Source: Reclinomonas americana ATCC 50394
Taxonomy: Eukaryota; Jakobida; Jakobea; Jakobida
Reading direction: 5' to 3'
Assembly: GCA_048213135.1 (NCBI GenBank)
Contig: PS015049.1
Location: 67,499 to 127,295, forward strand
DNA: 59,797 bases
The stretch's first letter is position 1, and every line of letters begins with the position of its first letter. Under the pieces are notes generated by a model, which was given only the letters and a program-made list of their open reading frames with translations, made no database searches and was not told the origin of the DNA. A program made the position numbers and the translations under genes. Below, piece by piece: positions 31,958 to 41,978 of this stretch.

Positions 31958-33637
31958 CTATCTTTTTTCGAAATCATCACCGAGCTCGAGTGCAACTCCC
32001 CCGGATCCGGATCCTGCAAGCAGCTGCTGTATCCGCCTTCCCACCTCACCCGGAACCCCCCACTCGCTGTCGAGCCCCGCACGTCGTTGCGTCTGTGCCA
32101 CCAATCGCGCCGCCGATTCACCGTCAAATGTCACCGACGCGCCTTGCCACAGACGAGCAAAGTGCTCGGCGCCCCACGTGTTGCGGCCGTGGTACATGTA
32201 CGTGTACAGCACTGGTGTGTCGATCACCAGCACGGTGCTCTGCTTCAACAACTGCTCCACGGCGGCCATGTCCTCGCTCCGATTCAGCGACGGATAGACC
32301 GGCATGTGCGAGCGCAAGCACAGCAGCGAGTTCTCCCAGGGGCGGTTGAAGGTCACATACAGTGAGGGCGACACGTGAGGCTGAGCGAGCTGTTGACGCC
32401 GTATAAAACAAGCCACTGCTGGTGCGCCCTCCTTCGGGCCTCGGTCACTGTTCACCGCCAGCAGCGAGAACAATTGCACGTGGATGCGGTCTCGGCTGTA
32501 CACATCGTCGTCGTCCCACACCATCACGTAGTCGCCCGAGGCCTCGCGTACGGAGAGGTTGCGCATGTCGCCGAGTGTCTGCGACTCGGCGTCGGCCATA
32601 ACCACGACACGGATGCCGGCTCGTCGCTGCAACTCGTTGTCACCGACCACCACCTCCAACACTCGTCGCAGGCCAGGCGCACTATCGTGCGAGGCCACAA
32701 TCAGCAGCTCTCGTGCCGCGTACGACTGCTGCGTGTACATGTAGATGGCGCGCGCAGCGAAGGCCAGTCGCTCCGGGCGCGACGAGATCATCAGGCAGGA
32801 GACGCGCAGCTGTACGCTGTCGTCTCGGCCGTCGGTTGCATTTGCAATCGTTGTTGTTGACAACAATGGTGGTGACAGGAGGCCCGAAGAAGCGACGCGC
32901 GAACGCGTAAGTACTGGCGTCACTAGCACAAACGGAATGTTGCTGAGCGCTGCACACGAAGTGAGTCAGCGAAGAGACAGATCGCAAAGTGAGGAGTGTA
33001 AACAAACCATCACCATCATCGATCAACTGTGCAAACAACGACATGAGCACACCAGAGGCGCGTGTGCTGCAGAGAACAAGCACTCACCCACTCTCCGAAG
33101 CTCTCGGCCAGCGATGGGCACAACTCGTTAGCTCGCTGCTGCTCCTCGCGCGAAGCCAGTGCCCACACGCCATTCTTCGTCTCAAACAAGTTGCTTCCGC
33201 GCCGCACATCGGCAGTGGTCACGACGCCGTCCACGCACTTGAAGAGGAGCATGCGTCCAGTCTCTTGGTCCAGGAAGCACCACAGCCGACCACACGCGCG
33301 GAGGGCAGAAGGAAGAGTGTAGTCGGGGCACCAGCAAAATCGTCGCTGCGCATGCGCAATGCATGTGAGATGATAAGGGGAAGAGAGAGGGAGAGGGAGA
33401 GGGAGAGAGAGGGAGAGGGAGAGAGAGAGAAGAGAGATAGGAGAGAGAGAGAGGCACGAACTTCCTCTCCTGCTGAAGTGAATGCGGGATACTTGTCTGT
33501 GCGTGAATGCATGTGTGAGAGGCCAAGTGTGTGTGAGCTGTGTGCTCAGACAACACAGCATGTTCACCACTGGAACTCAGCGCACACTGTGCGAGAAGCA
33601 CGACTCCGATGAGAAGTGCGATGAGATGCGTCCGCAT
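31958..33637 (-). CDS. Family-2 glycosyltransferase, array copy 2
   Basis: ATG 33637 begins M-R-T-H-L-I-A-L-L-I-G-V-V-L-L (signal peptide). Then come I-P-H/Y-P-A-F-T-S-A-G-E-E, the cysteine exon (R-R-F-C-W-C-P-D-Y, C-G-R-L-W-C-F-L-D-Q-E), and the catalytic exon from A-L-S-N-I-P to stop 31958. The catalytic centre reads V-W-D-D-D-D-V-Y-S-R-D-R-I, with S where the others have D or H. The linker after the first hydrophobic strand (T-R-S-R-V-A-S-S-G-L-L-S-P-P) is unlike the other copies, so this hinge evolves fast. The C-terminus is extended (S-G-S-G-G-V-A-L-E-L-G-D-D-F-E-K-R). It lies 189 bases upstream of copy 1. Confidence 0.85.
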
Positions 33638-34015
33638 ACACACGCGAAAACTGATGAGATGGATGACGTTTCCGAATTGCGCTGCGGACACCTTGCGACG
33701 ATGGCGTGACAAGCTGCGACTGGTGTATGCAACGCCACCACTTGCACACGTGCACAGACGTAAGCCTGCATTGAGGTGCAATGGACATTGAACTGGAAGA
33801 GAGACGCGGTTTTGAACTTCGAGCTGCACGGGAACTTGTAATACTGCGACGAATTCGAACTTGTGGTGAGTCGCCGGCGCCGCACTCCTCCCTTGTGTGG
33901 CACGAAGACGGGAAAGCGAGAATGAGATGCATCCGCGCCCTCATTCACCATCCTCTCCTCGCGCGCCTTCTCTTGCTCGGCTTCCCTGTCCCTCAACACA
34001 CTGCATGCACGTTTA

Positions 34016-35690
34016 CTATCTTTCATCGCTTTTTTCTGCAAGCAGCACCTGCTGTATCCTCTCTCCCATCTCACCCGGAACCCCCCACTCGCTGTCGAGA
34101 CCGGCGCGTCGCTGCGTCTGTGCCACCAGCCGCGCCCCCGACTCGCCGCCAAATGTCACCGACGAGCCGTGCCACAAGCTGGTGAAGTGCTCGTTGCCCC
34201 AGGTGTTGCGACCGTGGTACATGTACGTGTACAGCGCTGGCGCGTCGATCACCAACACGGCACTCTGTGCCCACAGCTGCTCAGCGACTGCCGTGTCCTC
34301 GCTCCGATTCAGCGACGGATAGACCGGCATGTGCGAGCGCAAGCACAGCAGCGAGTTCTCCCAGCCCTGCCGATTATGGGTCACGTGCAGCGAGGGCGAC
34401 CCGTGAGGCTGCGAGAGTTGCAGTCGGCGCAGCATGACGACCACTGCTGGTGCGACGAGGACGCCATCCTGCTGCTGTTGATATTCGTTCACCGCCAACA
34501 ACGCGGAGAGTTGTACGTGGATGCGATCGCGGTCGTACACGTCGTCATCGTCCCACACCAGCACGTAGTCGCCCGAGGCCTCACGCACCGACAGGTTGCG
34601 CATATCGCCAAGTGTCTGCGACTTGGCGTCGGCCATGGTCACCACGCGAATCCCAGCTCGTCGCTGCAGCTCGTCGTCACCGACAACCACCTCCAACACT
34701 CGTCGCAAGCCTGGCGCACTCTCGGGCGAGGCCACAATCAGCAGCTCCCGCTTCGAGTACGACTGTTGCATGTACATGTGGATGGCGCGCGCCGCAAAGG
34801 CCAGTCGCTGCCGGTGCGACGAGATCATCAGGCAGGAGACACGCGGCGGCTGTTTGTTGCCTGCATCCGCCATCGACAGTGGTGGTGTGAGGAAGCCAGC
34901 ATATGCCGACGCCGGGCCGGTGGGTGTTGGGGTCGACAAGACGTATACGTACGGAATGTTGCTGAGCGCTGTACGAGGGTCAGCGCATGGTCTTCGACAG
35001 GGAGCTTGAATTCTAACACAAACCATGACCGTCGTCGATCAGCTGTGTGCGATCGCGAGAGAGGGGCAGCAAACACGACTTGCGCGGTGAGTGCCAGAGA
35101 CGCACGCATTACCAAGAGTACACACGCACCCACTCTCCAAAGCTCTCCGCCAGCAAAGGGCACAACTCGCTCGCTCGCAACTGCTCCTCGCGCGCAGCCA
35201 GTGTCCACACACCTTTCTTCGAAACAAACTGATTGCCACGGCGCCGCCTGTCGGCTGCAGAGACATCGCCGTCGACGCACTTGAAGAGAAGTATGCGTCC
35301 AGTCTCTCGATCCAGGGAGCACCACAGTCGGCCACAAGAACGCAAAGCAGACGGATGAGACTGATCGGGGCACATGCAATATCGTCGCTGTTTGCAATGC
35401 ACGCATTAGGAGGGAGAGTGCATGCGAGAGAGAGAGAGAGAGAGAGACGAGTGTGTATGCACGCACTTCCTCTCCGGCTGAGGTGAATGCAGGATATTTG
35501 GCTGTGTGTGAGAGAGAGAGAGCGAGAGAGAGTGTGCATGTGAGTGAAACAGGTGAGATATGGCAAATTGGTTGTAATTGCGTGCACAGCACCACAACAT
35601 CCACTCACCACTGAAGCTGAGCACGTGCGTGCACTGTGCGAGAAGCACAACTGCGATGAGAAGCGCACTGAGCAGCAGCGTCTGCCTCAT
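34016..35690 (-). CDS. Family-2 glycosyltransferase, array copy 3
   Basis: ATG 35690 encodes M-R-Q-T-L-L-L-S-A-L-L-I-A-V-V (signal peptide). The cysteine exon has R-R-Y-C-M-C-P-D-Q-S-H-P and D-R-R-R-R-G-N-Q-F, the same variant as copy 4. The catalytic exon carries the hinge S-T-P-T-P-T-G-P-A-S-A-Y-A-G-F-L-T-P-P, L-V-W-D-D-D-D-V-Y-D-R-D-R-I and W-A-Q-S-A-V-L-V-I-D, again close to copy 4. The motif before the hydrophobic helix is S-S-H-R-Q-R rather than S-S-R-P-E-R. The product ends L-L-A-E-K-S-D-E-R at stop 34016. All four exons are intact. Confidence 0.85.
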
Positions 35691-36085
35691 TCACGGCTGA
35701 ACGCGTGCTGTTCTTCTTGCGTGACACGACGTGCATACGTGACCGACGAAGTGGCCGCTGCGAAGTGCACGAAGGCGCATGTGGTAGCAAGTGATCTCGA
35801 TACATCCGCTTGCGAACTGGCTGTACGCACATGTGAACAGCAGTTTGCTCCCAACGTCGAAGTCGATCAATAGCAACAAAGCGTGCAGCAGTTGGTGCGC
35901 ATGCGCTCCTCATGCACAGGCTCAGAAAGGCAAACCAACACTATCTTCGCCCTCTCTAACTCTGCGTGTCCCTCTCCCCACTAACGCGGGGTGCTATGTC
36001 TGCTGGTATCATGATATCGATCGATCACCAAAATTGTAGGTTCACAAATGCGTGGACCAGTTACCAGCGCAAGCGCTGTAGCACG

Positions 36086-37726
36086 TCAGGTAACAAGCAC
36101 TCGCTGTATCCTCTCTCCCACCTCACCCGAAACCGCCCACTCGCTGTCGAGCCCCGCACGTCGCTGCGTCTGTGCCACCAGCCGCGCCGCCGATTCACCG
36201 TCAAACGTCACCGACGCGCCTTGCCACAAGCTTGCGAAGTGCTCGTTGCCCCAGGTGTTGCGACCGTGGTGCATGTACGTGTACAGCGCTGGCGCGTCGA
36301 TCACCAACACGGCGCTCTGCGCCCATAGCTGCTCAGCGACTGCCGTGTCCTCGCTCCGATTCAGCGACGGGTAGACCGGCATGTGTGAGCGCAAGCACAT
36401 CAGTGAGTTCTGCCAGCCATGATTGCTGGTCACATGCAGCGAGGATGGCACGTGAGGCTGCGAGAGTTGCAGTCGGCGCAGCATGACGACCACTGCTGGT
36501 GCGGCGAGGACGCCTTCCTGCTGCTGTTGATATTCGTTCACCGCCAACAACGCGGAGAGTTGTACGTGGATGCGATCGCGGTCGTACACATCGTCGTCGT
36601 CCCACACCATCACGTAATCGCCAGTGGCCTCACGTACGGAGAGGTTGCGCATGTCACCGAGTGTCTGCGACTCGGCGTCGGCCATAACCACGACACGGAT
36701 GCCGGCTTGTTGCTGCTGTCCGAAATCACCCACCACCACCTCCAACATGCGCGCCAGGCCTGGTGCACTCTCGTGCGAGGCCACGATCAGCAGCTCTCGT
36801 GCCGGGTGCGACTGCTGCATGTACACGTGGATGGCACGTGCCGCAAAGGCCAGTCTCTCCGGGCGCGACGAGATCATGAGACAGGAGACACGTGGATGCT
36901 GTTTGTTGCCTACGTCCGCCATCGATGGTGGTGGTGGTGGTGGTGGTGGTGTGAGGAAGCCAGAATATGCCGACGCCGGGACGGTAGGTGTCGGGGTCGA
37001 CAAGACGTATGGAATGTTGCTGAGAGCTGCACAGGAGTCATCAGCGCAGGGATAGCAAGAGAGCGGGGGAGTGCGAAACAGCAAACCATGACCGTTTTCG
37101 ATCAACTGTGCGAACAATGGCAACAAGCACGACTTGTGCGGTGAGTACCAGAGACGCGCGCATTACCAGGAGTACACACGCACCCACTCTCCAAAGCTCT
37201 CCGCCAGCAAAGGGCACAACTCGCTCGCTCGCAACTGCTCCTCGCGCGACGCCAGTGCCCACACACCGTTCCTCGAAACAAACTGATTGCCACGGCGCCG
37301 CCTGTCGGCTGCAGAGACATCGCCGTCGACGCACTTGAAGAGAAGCATGCGTCCAGTCTCTCGATCCAGGGAGCACCACAGTCGGCCGCAAGAACGGAAA
37401 GCAGACGGATGAGTTTGGTCGGGGCACATGCAATATCGTCGCTGTTTGCAGCAATGCACGCATTAGGAGAGAGTGTATGTGTGTGTGTGTGTGTGAGAAA
37501 GAGAGAGAGAGAGACGCGCACGCGTGTGTGTGTGTGTGTGTATATACGCACTTCCTCTCCTGCAGAGGTGAATCCGGGGTACTTGGCTGTGTGTGTGTGT
37601 GTGTGAACGTGAGCAAAGGGCTTCTGCGCGCTTATGTGCATCGCGCTCACCACTGAAGCTCAGCACATTGATGCACTGTGTGAGAAGCACGAGTGTAATG
37701 AGAAGCGCGAGGAGCAGCACTCGCAT
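36086..37726 (-). CDS. Family-2 glycosyltransferase, array copy 4
   Basis: ATG 37726 encodes M-R-V-L-L-L-A-L-L-I-T-L-V-L-L-T-Q-C (signal peptide). The cysteine exon and hinge (S-T-P-T-P-T-V-P-A-S-A-Y) are nearly those of copy 3, but the segment V-V-V-G-D-F-G-Q-Q-Q-Q-A-G-I-R-V-V-V-M-A (about 36690-36750) is that of copy 5, which makes this copy a mosaic. The hinge also carries a run of nine prolines. Catalytic residues V-W-D-D-D-D-V-Y-D-R-D-R-I are intact. The product ends R-I-Q-R-V-L-V-T at stop 36086. Confidence 0.85.
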
Positions 37727-37944
37727 GAGTGAAGAAAATATGTCGGCGAACTTTTCATACTTTCCATTTCGTGCAATAATGCAACAAGCTGCTGAGCTTG
37801 TTTATTAGTACGTACGTCATTGGTGATAAGAGAAAGCTTGTTGAACAACGTTATCGGGCGGCACTGCGACAAGAGGTGCAGCCTGTCTCTCTCTCTCTCT
37901 CTCTCTCTGCAAGCCAAGTAACACTGGATGCACACGCACGTTTA

Positions 37945-39595
37945 CTATCTTTCATCGCCTTTTTCTGCAAGCAGCACCTGCTGTATCCTCTCTCCCATCT
38001 CACCCGGAACCGCCCAGTCGCTGTCGAGCCCGGCACGTCGCTGCGTCTGTGCCACCAGCCGCACCGCCGACCCACCGTCAAATGCCACCGACGCGCCTTG
38101 CCAGAGGTGAGCAAAGTGCTCGTTGCCCCACGTGTTGTGGCCGTGATACACATACGTGTACAACGCTGGCGCGTCAATCACCAACACGTTACTCTGTGCC
38201 TTGAGAATTTGTATAGCGTCCTTGTCTGAGCTCCGGTTCAGCGACGGGTACGCGGGCATGCGGGAGCGCAAACACAACAGCGAGTTCTCCCATGCGCGAC
38301 TGTTGGCCACATGCAGTGAGGGTGTCACGTGAGGCTGCGCGAGCTGCAATCGGCGCAGCATGACGGCCGGTGCAGGTGCGGCAAGGACGCCCTCTTGCTG
38401 CTCCTGATATTCGTTCACCGCCAACAGCACAGAGAGTTGCACGTGGATGCGATCGCGGTCGTACACGTCGTCATCGTCCCACACCATCACGTAATCGCCC
38501 GAGGCCTCGCGTACGGAGAGGTTGCGCATGTCGCCGAGTGTCTGTGACTCAGCATCAGCCATTACCACGACACGGATGCCGGCTTGTTGCTGCTGTCCGA
38601 AATCGCCCACCACCACCTCCAACATGCGCGACAGGCCTGGTGCACTCTCGGGCGAGGCCACAATCAGCAGCTCACGCTCCGGGTACGACTGCTGCATGTA
38701 CATGTAGGTGGCACGCGCTGCAAAGGCCAGCCGCTCCGGGCGCGAAGAGATCATCAGGCAGGAGACACGCAGTTTTGTTTCATCAGTAGTCGGCAGCGTG
38801 GGCGGTGAGAAGAAGCCCGGGGAGGCGATGACCGTGCCGTCTGCAGCCATGGGTGCCACCAACACGTACGGAATGTTGCTGAGTGCTGCACATAAACAGG
38901 AGTCAGAGCAGGGAGAGTAAACGAGAGAGCGAGTGCATTCGGACCGTGACCATCCTCGACCAACTGAGAGAAGGAGATGAGCACCAGAGGCGCGTGCGCT
39001 GCTGCAGAGAACACGCACTCACCCACTCTCCTAAGCTCTCGGCCAGCGATGGACACAATTCGCTGACTCGCGCCTGCTCCTCGCGCGGAGCCAGTGCCCA
39101 CACGCCGTTTGTCGTGAAAAATCGGTTGCCTCCACGCCGCATGTCGGCAGTGGTCACGATGCCATCCACGCACTTGAAGAGGAGCATGCGTCCAGTCTCT
39201 TCATCCAGGGAGCACCACAGCCTACCACACGAGCGGAGAACTGCTGGATGCGATTGGTCGGGGCACCAACAGTATCGACGCTGCAAAGGGCATCGTTGGA
39301 TGTGTGCATCTATTGTTCGCAACAGCAAGAGAGTGCACACTCGCAAGAGAGAGAGAGAGAGAAAGGGGAGGGCGCATGTTGCACGTACTTCCTCGCCGGC
39401 AGAGGTGAATCCAGGGCACTTGTCTGTGTGTACATGTTGTGTGTGAGTGAGTTTGTAAACGTCTGCAATTAATCAGTTTCTGTGTCTGGGTATGCAACGC
39501 GCTACATCCTGCTCACCACTGAAACTCAGCACATTGACGCACTGTGTGAGAAGCACGAGTGCAACGAGAAGCGCGGGAAACCGCACTCCTTGCAT
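37945..39595 (-). CDS. Family-2 glycosyltransferase, array copy 5
   Basis: ATG 39595 encodes M-Q-G-V-R-F-P-A-L-L-V-A-L-V-L-L-T-Q-C (signal peptide). The cysteine exon reads R-R-Y-C-W-C-P-D-Q-S-H-P with D-M-R-R-G-G-N-R-F. The catalytic exon shares V-L-V-A-P-M-A-A-D-G and S-P-G-F-F-S-P-P with copy 1, and G-D-F-G-Q-Q-Q-Q with copy 4. The active-site string V-W-D-D-D-D-V-Y-D-R-D-R-I is intact. Near the end it has T-Y-V-Y-H-G-H-N-T-W, as in copy 1. The product stops at 37945 after L-L-A-E-K-G-D-E-R. Confidence 0.85.
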
Positions 39596-39952
39596 GTGCG
39601 AAGAATTTGTTGACCTTTTTTTTCAGACTGCCAACTGGTCGACCTAGTTGTTAGCTCCATGGAGCTTGTATTATTAATCGTTGGTGAGACTGAAAGAGGA
39701 AGAGAGTGAGAAGGACGAAGAGAAGAGCATGAGTATGTGCGTGTGTGAGAGAGAAAGAGAGAGCAGCGGCGTTGCCTGCAGCTGTGTCACTCAATCGAAT
39801 TATAATTAATAGTCCGAGAAAGCTTGTTGGGCAACGTTAACGCCATCGGGCGGCGCTGTGATAACAGTGGGGCGCCTCCTCCTCCTGCAGCGCACCTGTC
39901 TCTTCTTTTCTCTTGCCCCTCTCTGCAAGCCAAGCATGCACACGCACGTTCA

Positions 39953-41522
39953 CTAACTTGCATCACCGACTCCTGCGAGCACGAGCTGTATCCTCTTTCC
40001 CATCTCGCCCGGTACCGCCCAGTCGCTGTCGAGTCCAGCACGTCGTTGCGTTTGTGCCACCAGCCGCGCCGCCGGCTCACCGTCAAATGTCACCGACGAG
40101 CCTCGCCACAGGCTAGTAAAGTGTCGACTGTCCCACGTGTTGCGACCGTGGTACATGTACGTGTACAGCGCCGGCGCGTCAATCAACAGCACCGTGCTCC
40201 GTGCCAACAGCTGCTCCACAGCTCGTCTGTCCTCGTTCCGATTCAGCGAGGCATACACAGGAATGTGTGAACGCAGGCACAGCAGCGAGTTCTCCCATGC
40301 ACGATTGTGCAACACGTGCAACGAGGGTGTCACGTGAGGCTGCACGAGTTGCAGGCGGTGCAAGATAGAGGCCACGAGAGGCGCTGCTGGTGCACCCTCC
40401 TTTCGTTCTTGCTCTCGTTTCACCATCAACAGCGAGAACAGTTGCACGACGATCCGATCGTGGTCGTACACATCGTCGTCGTCCCACACCATCACGTAGT
40501 CGCCCGAGGCCTCGCGTACGGAGAGGTTGCGCATGTCGCCGAGTGTTCGCGACGTGGCGTCTGTCATTTCCACGACGCGGATGCCAGCTCGTCGTTGCAA
40601 CTCGCTGTTGCCGACGACCACCTCCAGCACACGCCGCAGACCGCGTGCACTCTCCTGCGAGGCCACGATCAGCAGCTCGCGCTCTGGGTACGACTGCTGC
40701 ATGTACATGTAGATGGCGCGAGCCGCAAACGCCAGTCGCTCCGGGCGCGACGAGATCATCAGGCAGGAGACACGCGGCAGCACATTGCCGATGTCGTCAG
40801 TGATCGACAACTGCGGTGAGAGGAAGCCGCCGGAGGAGGACCTGCCGTTCTCGTGCGCAGACACTCGTGCCTCCAGCACGTACGGGATGTTGGTGAGTGC
40901 TACACACGAGTCAGCGCGCGTAAAAGACAACACGCAAGCGAGCATGCAAACCATGACCATCCTCGATCAACTGACAAGCAAGACATGAGACGCGCACAAA
41001 AAGGGGGGCTACTGCACACACACTCACCCACTCTGCAAAGCTCTCCACCAACGAAGGACACAGCTCGCTCACTTGCGCCTGCTCCTCGCGCGAGGCCAGC
41101 ATCCAATGACCATTTTTCGGCAGAAATCGATTTCCTCGACGCCGCACTTCGGCCGCTGTCACTGCGCCGGCGACGCACTTGAAGAGAAGCGTGCTTCCAC
41201 TCTGTCGATCCAGCGCGCACCAACGCGCCTGGCAGGCCCGGACAGCTGCCGGATCCGGCGGCGATTGGTCTGGGCACCAGCAGAATCGACGCTGTTTACT
41301 TTGACATGAGAGACATGAAGGGAAAGAGAGCACGCGCATGTGTCTGCGCATACCTCCTCGCCAGTGGACGTGAATGTGTGGTGATTTGCTGCGTGTGTGA
41401 CAATGAGTTATGATCAGTCTGCGCGTGTGTGTCGCATTGTGTTGCTCACCGCTGAAGCTCAGCACCGCGATGCAGTGTGTGAGGAGCACGACTGTGATGA
41501 GCAGCAGCAACAACACTCGCAT
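39953..41522 (-). CDS. Family-2 glycosyltransferase, array copy 6
   Basis: ATG 41522 encodes M-R-V-L-L-L-L-L-I-T-V-V-L-L-T-H-C (signal peptide), then a short exon with N-H-H-T-F-T-S-T-G-E-E. The cysteine exon is the most divergent (C-Q-A-R-W-C-A-L-D-R-Q-S-G-S, F-A-E-W-V) yet keeps every cysteine. The catalytic exon has W-D-D-D-D-V-Y-D-H-D-R-I, with H where the others have R, and C-L-R-S-H-I-P-V-Y-A-S-L-N-R. The product stops at 39953 after L-V-L-A-G-V-G-D-A-S. It is the 5'-most copy, facing the SMARCD gene across about 460 bases. Confidence 0.85.
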
Positions 41523-41720
41523 GAGTAGAGTGAGCGCGCGAGTTTCGTTGATTGGTGGTCTGAAGACGCGCGTTCAACTTGACTTGGTTGAACACATGAG
41601 CGCGGCTGGTGGCGCAGAGAAAAGAGGGTGAGTTTGTGCGTTGTATGTGTTGAAGGGGAGAGTGAGGGGGAGAGAGCGGGAAAGAGAGAGTTGAGTCGAG
41701 GTGGCGACCAAAGTGCATGA

Positions 41721-41726
<6 letters not shown>

Positions 41727-41784
<58 letters not shown>
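41727..41784. repeat. (GT)n(GA)n microsatellite
   Basis: A GT run (41727-41764) is followed by GA repeats in the spacer between glycosyltransferase copy 6 and the SMARCD gene. Otherwise 41523-41970 shows nothing coding. Confidence 0.9.
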
Positions 41785-41978
41785 ATGTGTGTATGTTTGT
41801 GTGTGTGTTGTGTATGTAAGGAGGGCGAGGTGGGAAAGAGATAGAGAGAGTGGTATGGACAAGTGGCGCCAAATGTGATGTGTGAGAGAGACAGAGCGTA
41901 TTCACCACTCTGCATGTACATGTATGCACTGTTGTTTAGCGAGGGATGTAATGTGCATTCATTGACTTTCATCTCGCA

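Larger units (their letters stand above)
30120..41522 (-). repeat. Tandem array of six glycosyltransferase genes
   Basis: Six intact four-exon genes lie head-to-tail with a period of about 1.6-2.1 kb and spacers of 190-395 bases. Exon order and intron positions are conserved; introns differ mainly in microsatellite content. Confidence 0.9.

Noticed and set aside
30306-40803. Long plus-strand open frames repeated in each glycosyltransferase copy (up to 371 codons)
   Set aside because: They are exact antisense shadows of the catalytic exons, repeated because the genes are repeated; they lack splice structure and family matches.
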